A stretch of 64,000 bases of DNA from Bacillota bacterium (GTDB taxonomy: Bacteria > Bacillota > Clostridia > Christensenellales > SZUA-584), in the NCBI GenBank assembly GCA_023459495.1, contig JAEWTL010000013.1, forward strand, positions 62,001 through 126,000, written 5' to 3'. Every line of letters begins with the position of its first letter. Within the stretch, counting starts at the first letter, position 1. This document shows positions 9,047 to 17,309 of the stretch, one piece after another. The notes under the pieces were generated by a model. The model did not search any database. It was not told the origin of the DNA and was given only the letters and a program-made list of their open reading frames with translations. The position numbers and the translations under genes are program-made.

Positions 9047-10051
9047 CTACACTTCCTTCTTGCGCGACACCATATCCAGCGATACCGCCGTGATTACCAG
9101 CATACCCGTAACCACCTGCTGCCACGAGTAGTCGATGCCCGCCAGGTTGAGCCCCGTGCTCATGCATGTCATGAGCAGCATGCCCAGCAGCGAGGCCACC
9201 ACGGACCCTGATCCGCCCCGCATGGACGTGCCGCCAATTACGCACCCCGCGATTACCTGCAGATTCACGCCTTCCCACAGTCCCGGCTGCGCCGAAATGA
9301 ACCGTGCCGTCAGGATCAGGCCTGCCAGTGCCGACAGCACGCCGCTGATCACATATACGAGTATCAGTATTTTGTCATTGTTAAGTCCCGCCAGACGCGC
9401 TGCCCTGTAGTTGCCTCCAATGGCGTAGATGTTCAGTCCGAATTCCGTTTTCTTAATCACAAACGCCCCAATGATTACGATCACGGCCATGATCAGCACC
9501 GAAACCGGTATGCCCTGCACTCCTTTGACACCATCGAACGCATCCCGCAAAATATATCCCGTGCCCATGTTTGCGAACGAGTCGGGGAACTTGCTGATGG
9601 TTTTTCCGCCCGTCAGCAGCATCGCCACGCCGTAGGCGATCGTCATCGAGCCCATCGTGGCAATGAACGGCAGCACGCGCAGCTTGGAGATCACGATGCC
9701 GTTGATCAGGCCGATCGCAGCTCCGGAAGCCAGCGCCGCCACGATCGCAATCGTGGTCACCAGACCTTCGGGCATCTTCCCGCCCAGTTCCACCAGTATG
9801 ACTCCCGCAAGGCACCCTGCCATGATACCCGTCTTGGCGATCGACAGGTCCACGCCTCCGCTGATCAGCACAAACGTCAGCCCAACCGCCAGTATCATCA
9901 TCTCCGCCATCTGCCGTGCGATATTCACGGCGTTTGCGGCCGACAGGAATCTTGGGTTCAGTATCGTAAACAGCACCACCACCACGACCAGCATCACTGC
10001 GAAAAATATCTGTTGGATATTGATCTTCTTCAGCTTATTCTTGCCTGCCAT
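9047..10051 (-). CDS. Sugar ABC transporter permease (RbsC-like)
   Basis: Membrane-spanning subunit of a ribose-type importer, 334 residues with about nine to ten hydrophobic segments. Family signatures include LSAANAVNIARQMAEMMILAVG, LTFVLISGGVDLSIAKTG, GLINGIVISKLRVLPFIATM, and the conserved YAIGGNYRAARLAGLNNDKI coupling loop that contacts the ATPase. It follows the ATPase gene by two bases and precedes the receptor gene. It probably acts as a homodimer with 10054-11553 and 7902-8978. Confidence 0.94.
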   Translation of the reverse strand: MAGKNKLKKINIQQIFFAVMLVVVVVLFTILNPRFLSAANAVNIARQMAEMMILAVGLTFVLISGGVDLSIAKTGIMAGCLAGVILVELGGKMPEGLVTTIAIVAALASGAAIGLINGIVISKLRVLPFIATMGSMTIAYGVAMLLTGGKTISKFPDSFANMGTGYILRDAFDGVKGVQGIPVSVLIMAVIVIIGAFVIKKTEFGLNIYAIGGNYRAARLAGLNNDKILILVYVISGVLSALAGLILTARFISAQPGLWEGVNLQVIAGCVIGGTSMRGGSGSVVASLLGMLLMTCMSTGLNLAGIDYSWQQVVTGMLVITAVSLDMVSRKKEV

Positions 10052-10053
10052 CT

Positions 10054-11553
10054 TTACGCCTCCTTCGTTAACCCCATCATGTGTCTGAGCGTCTTCTCCT
10101 TGGCAAACTCATCCCGGCTGAGTTCCGCCACCATGTCTCCCTCGTGCAGCACATATACCCGGTCGCTGATCCCCAGCACTTCATCCAGCTCGGACGATAC
10201 CATCAGCACCGCGCCGCCGTTCCGGACAAACTCGCCCATGATCCTATGGATCTCCGTCTTGTTCCCGATGTCCACGCCCCGCGTTGGCTCGTCCAGTATC
10301 AGTATTTTGGGGTCCAGCGCCAGCAGCCGTCCAAACAGCACCTTTTGCTGATTGCCGCCCGATAGTTCAGATATCATCTGGCGCATCGTGTCGTAGGAGA
10401 CGATATTCAGTTTCTTCACCATGCCGTCCGTGATCTGCCGCATTTTCTTCCTGCGCAGCACCAGCCGCTGCACCGCATTCCGGATGCGCAACGTGATCGT
10501 GTTCACCGCCACGCTCAGCTCCGGAAAGATTCCTTCCTCTTCCCGGTTCTCGCTCAGCAGCGCCATCCGGTATTTCAGCGCAGCCTGTACGCTGCGCATA
10601 TGCACTTCTTTGCCGTCGATCCGGATCGTTCCGCTCCCCGCGGGCTCCAGCCCGAACACTCCGCGGCAGAACTCGCTGCGGCCCGCGCCGACCAGCCCCA
10701 CCAGCCCCACGATTTCTCCGCGCCGCACCTGCACCGAGATGTCCCGGTAGCCGACTCCGGTCAGTTTCTCCGTCTCCAGCACCACCTCGTGGATCTCCGT
10801 CTCCGTCTTCGGGTACAGGCTGCAGATGTCTGTCCCCGCGATCATGTTGCATATCTCCGCCGCCGTCATGTCCTTTGTGGGCGCTGTGCCGATCGTTTCG
10901 CCGTCCCGCAGCACCGTGATCCTATCCACCAGCTGCGTCACTTCGTCCAGCCTGTGCGATATAAATATGATGGTATAGCCCTGCTCTTTAAGTTTCCTCA
11001 GAATTTCGAACAGCTTCCCGATCTCGCTCACCGTCAGCGACGACGTCGGTTCGTCCAGGATGATTACCTTGCCGCCCGTCGATACCTCCCGCGCAATCTC
11101 CACCAGCTGCCGCACCCCCATGGATACATGCGACACCTTTTCTCCGCCGCTTACCTGAATTCCCCATTCCCGAAGGATCTTTTCCGCTTCCCGTATAAGA
11201 CCCCGCCGGTCCACCGTCCGAAACAACTTCCCTTTTTCGTATCTGTGTATAAAGATGTTCTCCGCTATCGATAAAGACCGGATCAAGCTCAGCTCCTGGT
11301 GTACGATCCGTATCCCCGCCTTGTATGCGTCATGTGGATTGTGAAACACGACTTCTTTCCCGTCCAGCCGTATCGTACCGCTCGTTACCGGATAGAGCCC
11401 TCCCACGATCTTCATCATGGTGCTCTTTCCCGCTCCGTTCTCCCCTACCAGCCCGTGAATCTCTCCTTCGTAGAACGTTGCGTTCGCTTCCTTTAACGCG
11501 TGGACTCCCCGAAAGTCTTTGCTCACTTCTTTGATCTCTAACACCGGCTCCAT
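10054..11553 (-). CDS. Sugar ABC transporter ATP-binding protein (RbsA-like, two NBDs)
   Basis: Cytoplasmic ATPase with two fused nucleotide-binding domains, about 499 residues, as in RbsA/MglA. First domain: Walker A GENGAGKST, LSIAENIFI Q-loop zone, HVSMGVRQLVEIA signature, Walker B VIILDEPTSSL. The second domain has the usual degenerate Walker A (GLVGAGRSE), then LSGGNQQKVLFGRLL and ILILDEPTRGVDIG. The start is ambiguous: ATG 11553 is used here; GTG 11562 and GTG 11544 (better spaced from GGAAAGGATGGAG) are in frame. It energises import with the permease and receptor encoded downstream. Confidence 0.94.
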   Translation of the reverse strand: MEPVLEIKEVSKDFRGVHALKEANATFYEGEIHGLVGENGAGKSTMMKIVGGLYPVTSGTIRLDGKEVVFHNPHDAYKAGIRIVHQELSLIRSLSIAENIFIHRYEKGKLFRTVDRRGLIREAEKILREWGIQVSGGEKVSHVSMGVRQLVEIAREVSTGGKVIILDEPTSSLTVSEIGKLFEILRKLKEQGYTIIFISHRLDEVTQLVDRITVLRDGETIGTAPTKDMTAAEICNMIAGTDICSLYPKTETEIHEVVLETEKLTGVGYRDISVQVRRGEIVGLVGLVGAGRSEFCRGVFGLEPAGSGTIRIDGKEVHMRSVQAALKYRMALLSENREEEGIFPELSVAVNTITLRIRNAVQRLVLRRKKMRQITDGMVKKLNIVSYDTMRQMISELSGGNQQKVLFGRLLALDPKILILDEPTRGVDIGNKTEIHRIMGEFVRNGGAVLMVSSELDEVLGISDRVYVLHEGDMVAELSRDEFAKEKTLRHMMGLTKEA

Positions 11554-11613
11554 CCTTTCCACGTTTTCATTTGTTAATCATCCGTCTGCAGACCGCCGTC
11601 CCTGAGCCCCGAC

Positions 11614-12327
11614 CTACAGTCCCAGCCGCCTGGTCCGTTCACTCACGTATTCTTCAAAAACTTCCAGCTTTCTGTTTAAAACCAGCTCAGGCGGAAAGCC
11701 AACCTCCTGCAGAAGCGCTTCTGTCAGCCCGAAATTACCCACGTTATAGCAGATATGCGCATCACTGCTGACGATAATCCGCACGTCGTGCTTTTTGCAC
11801 AGCATCAGTAGTTCCGGAACGTTCTCCCGGCCACCGGTTCGGATATGCATGGATTTGTTGTTGATCTCGACCATCTTGTCGTGCCTTTTTGCCGCCAATA
11901 CGACGGGTTCAAAGTCGACAATGTATTTAAGCTTGTCCGGATGAGATACGCAGTCGACGTACGGGTTATCATATGCGGCCACACAGCCTGCCGTCCTTTG
12001 TTCCTTGCTCAACTGGTCGCTTTCGTGGATCCCCGCGAGAACGAACTCCAGCGTCCGGATCTGGCTTTCTTCCACGTCCAGCTCTCCGGTCTCATTTAAA
12101 ATGTTCGCCTCGATCGAACGATAAACTCTGATGCCTTCCATAACAGCAGGCCATGATTTCATGATATAGATCGTAAAGCCTTTGGCTGCGCCATAAACAT
12201 GTGGCCCGTGATCGCTGCAAACCAGACCTTTTAGACCTACTTTTTGAGCAAAAAGAATATTTTCATAGATCGTGGAGTGTGCATGTCCGCTCACGACCGT
12301 ATGAACGTGCGTATCAACTTCCAGCAC
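11614..12327 (-). CDS. PHP-domain phosphoesterase (YcdX/HisK-like)
   Basis: Metal-dependent hydrolase of the polymerase-and-histidinol-phosphatase family, 237 residues. PHP motifs are present: DTHVHTVVSGHAHS (motif 1), LVCSDHGPHVY (motif 2), SIEANILNETGELD (Glu ligand), VLAGIHES (His), DCVSHPDKLKY (His) and IIVSSDAHICYNVG (Asp-His), consistent with a trinuclear YcdX-like site. It starts with GTG 12327 behind AAGGAG. It likely removes phosphate from a sugar phosphate or related ester made in this pathway. It is preceded by a long intercistronic inverted repeat. Confidence 0.88.
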   Translation of the reverse strand: MLEVDTHVHTVVSGHAHSTIYENILFAQKVGLKGLVCSDHGPHVYGAAKGFTIYIMKSWPAVMEGIRVYRSIEANILNETGELDVEESQIRTLEFVLAGIHESDQLSKEQRTAGCVAAYDNPYVDCVSHPDKLKYIVDFEPVVLAAKRHDKMVEINNKSMHIRTGGRENVPELLMLCKKHDVRIIVSSDAHICYNVGNFGLTEALLQEVGFPPELVLNRKLEVFEEYVSERTRRLGL

Positions 12328-12354
12328 TTGTGTTTTCTCCTTATACGTTGCATC

Positions 12355-12420
12355 GGCCGCACTATCCGATTCATTTGCTGTCCTGTCTGATACCCGATGA
12401 TCAGTACTGATAGTGCGGCC
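12355..12420 (-). other. Intercistronic long-arm inverted repeat
   Basis: Perfect 12-base arms GGCCGCACTATC (12355-12366) and GATAGTGCGGCC (12409-12420) enclose 42 bases. A 12-base perfect palindrome, ATCAGTACTGAT (12400-12411), overlaps the inner edge of one arm. No T-run follows on the minus strand, so it is not a typical terminator. It lies between the creatininase and PHP genes and may stabilise or process the operon mRNA, separating the enzyme block from the transporter block. Confidence 0.55.
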
Positions 12421-12449
12421 AGATTACCGGATGTAATCAGTCCGGTTGA

Positions 12450-13313
12450 TTACCATGCCCTGTTCACAAATTCCCGTTGCTTGATCTCGACTTTAACCGG
12501 CTTCAACAACTCGAGGCCCTTAGCAACGTGCTGCGCATATGCCTCCACGCACTGTTTGCCTTTCTCCGGCGTGGCCCTGAAGGGATTGCCCATGATGCCT
12601 TCCGGCGCAAATTCGCCATGCTCCATGGCAAACGTAAAGTATTCATAGCCATCCAGCATGACGCCCGGTGTGCCGTCATTCTTGCTGAATTCCTTGGGCA
12701 GCCATTCCGGCGCGTGTGCCTTGCCGACCTTCGCTCTATCCATTCGGACCAGCGACTCATCGTAAGCCATTACCTGAGAAGTTTCCAGCTCGCCCGCATG
12801 CCAGCCGGGGGTCTCTTCTGGGCCGCCTTCGATAAACGGCTGAATGATACCAAGATACCGCTCGCCAAACGGACGGGCCATAGCCACCAGCGCACCGGTG
12901 TCATAGCGGAGCCTTCTGATCAGGGGATCGATCACCTTCAGGTTGGAGGCGTGGCCACAGACGTACACCAGTTTGTTGAATCCATGGTGCACAAGGCTTC
13001 TGCCGATGTCATACAGCACGGCATTGAGGGTGGTGGCTGTCAGCGTGATGGTACCGATGCCCGAGTTGACCTGACGCACATGGTGCGGCGAATATCCGTA
13101 CATCAGCGGATCCGTATAAGGTACGTCTGCAATCTCCGCAGCCCTTTTCGTTATTGCTGCGATCTGATACGTATCTGTGCCCAGCGGCAGATGCTCTCCG
13201 TGCATTTCACAGCTTCCGAAGGGAATCATCACCACGTCGGATTTTGCCAGGAATTCACGAATGTCCGGGTAAGCCATTTCCGCTAAGTTATACCTCTTCT
13301 TAATTTCTGCCAT
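12450..13313 (-). CDS. Creatininase-family amidohydrolase
   Basis: Cytoplasmic metal-dependent hydrolase of 287 residues. The family signature PFGSCEMHGEHLPLGTD (about 31-47) carries the Glu, His and Asp ligands. A YVCGHASN segment stands where creatininases have the GHGGN His motif, and a later HAGELETSQVMA supplies His and the ligand Glu. Family members open cyclic amides or lactams, or act on ring sugars in secondary pathways such as mycofactocin and 3-hydroxy sugar lactones. The missing GGN in the His loop hints at a substrate unlike creatinine. It sits directly downstream of the UPF0261 gene (gap 15 bases), a pairing that suggests sequential steps. Confidence 0.85.
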   Translation of the reverse strand: MAEIKKRYNLAEMAYPDIREFLAKSDVVMIPFGSCEMHGEHLPLGTDTYQIAAITKRAAEIADVPYTDPLMYGYSPHHVRQVNSGIGTITLTATTLNAVLYDIGRSLVHHGFNKLVYVCGHASNLKVIDPLIRRLRYDTGALVAMARPFGERYLGIIQPFIEGGPEETPGWHAGELETSQVMAYDESLVRMDRAKVGKAHAPEWLPKEFSKNDGTPGVMLDGYEYFTFAMEHGEFAPEGIMGNPFRATPEKGKQCVEAYAQHVAKGLELLKPVKVEIKQREFVNRAW

Positions 13314-13328
13314 TTTCGTTCTCCTTTT

Positions 13329-14561
13329 TTATTGGATTTTTAACATAGAAAGTAGATTGTTGACCACAGCATCGGCGAACATCTGATCGTTGATATGGGC
13401 GTCCACCTCAACGATTTCAATATCCTTGCGCAGCTTTTCGCGCATGACATCCAAAAACACCCTGTCGCACTTTTCGTCCCATAGCGGCTTACCTTCCATG
13501 TCCTGAGAGGAGAAGCCCCGGGCCGGAAAGAGCAGCCTGACATTCCCGCTGCTCATATTCATTTTTTCCGCGATGGTCCCCGCGACGGTGCGCATCTCTT
13601 CTTGGTTGGTTCTGACCAGTATGATTTCCGGGTTATGCTTATACATCGCCCGGGTTCGCTGCTCTTCGGTCAGGGTTTCCATCCTGCCGAGCGCGATCAG
13701 GTTTGCGCAACCCGGCGTAATAACCGTCGGAAGGTTCTTTTTCATTGCCGCATCCAACCGATTTCTGCTGGATACATGGAAGCCGCCGTAATGGATGCCC
13801 ACGATCTCGTTTACGCAGTACTCAATGGACGCGTCGAGGTAGTTTCCCTCGATCAGCTTGTCCATGCAGTCTCCGCCCACCCCGTTTGCATGAAAAGTCA
13901 GCACTTCATACCCCCGGGCCTCCAGCGCTGGCATCACGAAATCCTTTACCGGCGGCGTGACCGTGCCCAATATCGTCACACCGATGCGTTTTTGCCCGCT
14001 TTCCACAGCTTTGTGCGCGGCCCGGTCCTTTACCATCCCGGACACCGCAGCGACGGCGTTATCGAACACCACCCGACTGATGCTGTTGATACCCACAATG
14101 TCGATGATGGAGTGCATCACCATGGCGTCGTTGTTGCGTACGATCTCGTTAAAGCGATGCGTCCCTGATGCGATCGGAGAGACCAACAGCTTGGGTACGC
14201 CGAGCGGAAGTGCCTCCATCGCGACGGCTGCCAGCACAGAACCCTCCGCTCCGCCCAGTGCGACCAGTCCGTCGATTTTCCCAGCGGTATACAGACTGAG
14301 TACCGTATTATAAACTCCCTCCTGCATCATCTCGACCGCTGCGCCTCTCGACCCTGTCGCAATCACTTCGGCAATCGTATGTCCCCCATTTGCCGCTACC
14401 TCATGTTTCGATACGTCCGGGGTATTGGTAGGATCGCCCAGAATGCCCGTGTCAATCACCAACGCGTCCACATCCTGCCGAAGGATTCCCTCCCGCAGGT
14501 ATTCCGCTTCCTTTCCCTTGGTATCACAGGTTGTCAGCACCGCAACACACGGTCTTTTCAT
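13329..14561 (-). CDS. UPF0261 / Tm-1-like ATP-binding protein
   Basis: Protein of 410 residues with the two-domain UPF0261 layout: the N-terminal Tm-1-like Rossmann domain (VAVLTTCDTKGKEAEYLREG, LVIDTGILGDPTNTPDVS, LVALGGAEGSVLAAVAMEALPLGVPKLLVSP) and a C-terminal domain (RIGVTILGTVTPPVKDFVMPALEARGYEV, GGFHVSSRNRLDAAM, TVITPGCANLI, VRLLFPARGFSSQDMEG). The plant Tm-1 N-terminal domain binds ATP and viral replicase; the bacterial role is not established but is usually linked to catabolic operons. AGGAGG precedes the start. Function here is unknown. Confidence 0.85.
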   Translation of the reverse strand: MKRPCVAVLTTCDTKGKEAEYLREGILRQDVDALVIDTGILGDPTNTPDVSKHEVAANGGHTIAEVIATGSRGAAVEMMQEGVYNTVLSLYTAGKIDGLVALGGAEGSVLAAVAMEALPLGVPKLLVSPIASGTHRFNEIVRNNDAMVMHSIIDIVGINSISRVVFDNAVAAVSGMVKDRAAHKAVESGQKRIGVTILGTVTPPVKDFVMPALEARGYEVLTFHANGVGGDCMDKLIEGNYLDASIEYCVNEIVGIHYGGFHVSSRNRLDAAMKKNLPTVITPGCANLIALGRMETLTEEQRTRAMYKHNPEIILVRTNQEEMRTVAGTIAEKMNMSSGNVRLLFPARGFSSQDMEGKPLWDEKCDRVFLDVMREKLRKDIEIVEVDAHINDQMFADAVVNNLLSMLKIQ

Positions 14562-14573
14562 AAAGGCCTCCTC

Positions 14574-15680
14574 TTATATCAGGTCGCTGACGAGTTGAAG
14601 AATGTCCACGACTGCCTTTTGGCCGGCCAGCGCCTGGCTGAAGCTGAGCTTATCAAAGGGCGACGCCGTCACCAGCGTTTCGGCATCGATCTCCCGTACG
14701 TCCTCCACGCGTTTTTGCAAAATATCCTGACCAAGTTTGGGATAAAGGCGGCTAACCAGGTTGCTCCCCGCCGAATGCGCTTCGTTTTTATTCCAGACCA
14801 TCTCAAGATACTCTCTGCCGGAAAGGTTCGTCAAGATTTCTCTCGGTTCGACAGTCACGCCGGTTTCCCGTGCAAGCCCGTTCGGATCATGATAGGTCAT
14901 GTTTTTTTCATATGACTTTTTCAGTGTTAGCCGCTTATTCTGAAGCAGTCCATGCACATACTTTACAGCGCCCACCAATGTGGTCTCTCCCCATTCAAGC
15001 CCCAAAACAGGCACCTCTTTGGAAAGGAACGCTTCAAAATCCGGGGAAGCTACGATCACCTGACGGCAGCCTACGACACGCACTCGGTCAATCAACTGCG
15101 ATGCCAGCTCTCGGGCTTCCTTCCGGTATCCCAGGCAGTACAGTTCATAACACGATGTATCCTCTTCAGGAAAGGCCATGAACCTTACGCCCGCCGCATC
15201 GAGGATGCGCATCAGGCTCAGCCCGATCTCCGGCGCGGCATACAACACGTCGCTGCCGAATATCACGCCAAGTTCCTGCTTTTCGCGGTGCTTCTCGATC
15301 TCCTGCTTCAGCGCGACGTCCATTGCCGCCTTGCCATAAGCGTTACCGTTTTCAAGCAGCTCATCCTTCAATGCGGCGACACCCGCGGGGACAAGCCCTT
15401 GCTCTACGATGTCCGCCCGGGCCGCCTTAACGGCCGCGGGAAAATCCCAGCCGCCCTGACACCAGTCCTTGCAGTACCCACAAAGGCAGCACTGATACAG
15501 GTTTTCCACCAGCTCTTCGGTATACTCCACAGCGCCCCGCAGGATCAGCGAAAGGCTGAGAGCCTGGGACCTCGGCGTCAGGGCTTCCTCACTCGTGACG
15601 CGCCCCAGGGTGCAAACATGCCTGCACATGAAGCAAAACCTGCACCGATCTATGTTTTCTTGTTGCAAACGAATATTCAT
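14574..15680 (-). CDS. (Fe-S)-binding oxidoreductase subunit (GlcF/LutA-like)
   Basis: Protein of 368 residues with two N-terminal [4Fe-4S] motifs: CRFCFMCRHVC at about 13-23, and CCLCGYCKDWC at about 65-75 (the GlcF/HdrD pattern). The C-terminal part resembles the CCG-domain family but its cysteine motifs are weak: FPEEDTSCYELYCLG and MTYHDPNGLARE, where HDPC is usual. The last Cys of HDPC is replaced by Asn, so the second cluster may be absent. It is the electron-accepting partner of the FAD subunit immediately upstream (gap 10 bases). Together they probably oxidise a 2-hydroxy acid or similar alcohol. Confidence 0.85.
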   Translation of the reverse strand: MNIRLQQENIDRCRFCFMCRHVCTLGRVTSEEALTPRSQALSLSLILRGAVEYTEELVENLYQCCLCGYCKDWCQGGWDFPAAVKAARADIVEQGLVPAGVAALKDELLENGNAYGKAAMDVALKQEIEKHREKQELGVIFGSDVLYAAPEIGLSLMRILDAAGVRFMAFPEEDTSCYELYCLGYRKEARELASQLIDRVRVVGCRQVIVASPDFEAFLSKEVPVLGLEWGETTLVGAVKYVHGLLQNKRLTLKKSYEKNMTYHDPNGLARETGVTVEPREILTNLSGREYLEMVWNKNEAHSAGSNLVSRLYPKLGQDILQKRVEDVREIDAETLVTASPFDKLSFSQALAGQKAVVDILQLVSDLI

Positions 15681-15690
15681 GCCATCCTCC

Positions 15691-17127
15691 TTACAGACCC
15701 ATCTTGCCGGGGTTCATAATGTTGTTGGGATCCAGCGACTTTTTCAGGCCCTCAATGACCTGGAAAGCGGTCCCGTATTGTTCTTTCATCAAGTAGCTCA
15801 TCTTGATGCCGATACCATGATGCTCATTCAATACGCCGCCATTTTCAATGGCAACGCGTATGCATTTGTACCATATTTCGTTGTAAAGTGAGATGGCTTC
15901 CGCCGGATCCTGGGGCACATACTCAGGCGCCACGATAAACCGATCGTACATCATACAGCCCCATTCGTACCAGTGGGAAAAATGGGCAATAAACTTAGTA
16001 CCTGCGTAACTCTCTGCTACCTGCTTCATTCCCCAGTAGATTTTTTCGATGTTGTCGTACGTGGCGACAGTATCCATTGTTCCGAACGCTTCCGGAAGAT
16101 CCATGATATAGGGCGGATAGAAGAACTTGTACTTATTCTTCCACCAGCTCTCGCCCATCGAATTTCCCAGATCCTCGGTCGCCGTCTCCATGCAGATCTT
16201 TACCGCGATATCCTCCTGGATTTTGACGATATCCTTATATCCATCGAAGCCGAACACCAGATACGCGCCCTGCTTTTTGAGTCCCATGACCCTTTCGATC
16301 TGATGCACCGTCTCCGCCTCGTCGTACATGCGGATGACACAGGGCTGCAGCCTTTTGGTCATGATCTTTCTTCCGGCCTCCAGCGCATCATGCATGTTTT
16401 TGAACATGAACGCCCGGTATTGCCTGATCTCCGGAATATCAAATATCTTAACGGTCGCTTTAGTGATGATCCCTAACGTGCCTTCTCCGCCGACGAAAAC
16501 CTGATTGAGATCCGGGCCCGCCGCGTTTCTGGGTACCTTCATTGTGTTCATAATGTCGCCGTTGGGCAACACCACTTCCATGCTGACGATGAGGTCTTCG
16601 ATCTTGCCGTATTTGGTGGACAAGACACCTGTTCCGCGGTGCGCCAGAAAGCCTCCCAATGTTGCACAGCCGATTGACGCAGGCAGATGCATAGTGGAAA
16701 ACTTCTTCTTGTTCAGCGCCCACTCGAAATCCTGATGGATGATGCCCGCTTCCGCGGTTGCCGTATAGGCCAGTTCGTTGATCTCCAGCACCCGGTTCAT
16801 CTTCTTCATATCCAGTACGATGCCGGCGTGAACGGGAAGTGCTCCGCCCTGAGACCCGGATCCGCCGCCCCATGGCGTTACCGGGATCTTATGCTGATTG
16901 GCGATTTTGACAACCTTGGATACCTGGGCCGTGGATGTTGGGTAAACCACATACTGTGGTAGGTCCGGCATTTTGCCACGGTCCACCCAGCAACGCGGGC
17001 CCCAGTAATAGTCGACCGCATGAACCAACTGATCGGTAAAGCCGGTTTTGACGTTTTCCCTTCCGACCGCGTCTTGGAGCTCCGTTAATACCATTGCATC
17101 AAAAAACTTGATGTACTTTTCCGACAT
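15691..17127 (-). CDS. FAD-binding oxidoreductase (GlcD-like)
   Basis: Flavoprotein of 478 residues in the vanillyl-alcohol-oxidase/GlcD superfamily. The FAD pyrophosphate loop is VTPWGGGSGSQGG at about 83-95. A second FAD-contact region has ASIGCATLGGFLAHRGTG and VFVGGEGTLGIITKATV. The C-terminal catalytic His-rich motif is NEHHGIGI at about 434-441, followed by SLDPNNIMNPGKMG. The family oxidises glycolate, D-lactate, other 2-hydroxy acids or alkyl-DHAP. It is the first gene of the 16-gene operon, with GAGGAAGACATGTC placing AGGAAG upstream of the start. It forms a likely complex with the Fe-S protein that follows. Confidence 0.9.
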   Translation of the reverse strand: MSEKYIKFFDAMVLTELQDAVGRENVKTGFTDQLVHAVDYYWGPRCWVDRGKMPDLPQYVVYPTSTAQVSKVVKIANQHKIPVTPWGGGSGSQGGALPVHAGIVLDMKKMNRVLEINELAYTATAEAGIIHQDFEWALNKKKFSTMHLPASIGCATLGGFLAHRGTGVLSTKYGKIEDLIVSMEVVLPNGDIMNTMKVPRNAAGPDLNQVFVGGEGTLGIITKATVKIFDIPEIRQYRAFMFKNMHDALEAGRKIMTKRLQPCVIRMYDEAETVHQIERVMGLKKQGAYLVFGFDGYKDIVKIQEDIAVKICMETATEDLGNSMGESWWKNKYKFFYPPYIMDLPEAFGTMDTVATYDNIEKIYWGMKQVAESYAGTKFIAHFSHWYEWGCMMYDRFIVAPEYVPQDPAEAISLYNEIWYKCIRVAIENGGVLNEHHGIGIKMSYLMKEQYGTAFQVIEGLKKSLDPNNIMNPGKMGL

Positions 17128-17218
17128 GTCTTCCTCCTACATAAAATTCAATTTTTCACTTGTAAATATATAAACTCTGTTAACAGGTTTCTGCTGGGTT
17201 GATTGAGGTTCTGGCATG

Positions 17219-17247
17219 ATGATAAAATATTTTTTCATATTTGTCAA
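17219..17247 (-). promoter_or_regulatory. Sigma-A promoter of the catabolic operon
   Basis: On the minus strand TTGACA (17242-17247) is followed after 17 bases by TATCAT (17219-17224). It lies about 90 bases upstream of the first gene (start 17127). The -10 and spacer fall in an imperfect palindrome ATGATAAAATATTTTTTCAT (17219-17238). Nothing comparable was seen inside the 17 kb downstream. Confidence 0.75.
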
Positions 17248-17255
17248 TGCTTTTA

Positions 17256-17270
17256 TGAAATTTTTTTTCA
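17256..17270. promoter_or_regulatory. Candidate RpiR-type operator TGAAA-N5-TTTCA
   Basis: TGAAATTTTTTTTCA is an inverted repeat with TGAAA/TTTCA arms, just upstream of the -35 of the catabolic operon. The TGAAA...TTTCA pattern is common for RpiR-family regulators, and an RpiR gene lies 40 bases away. Binding is inferred. Confidence 0.45.
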
Positions 17271-17309
17271 GTCAAGGGCATAGCAAAAGAGCCGCCGAAC
17301 AAAATGGGC

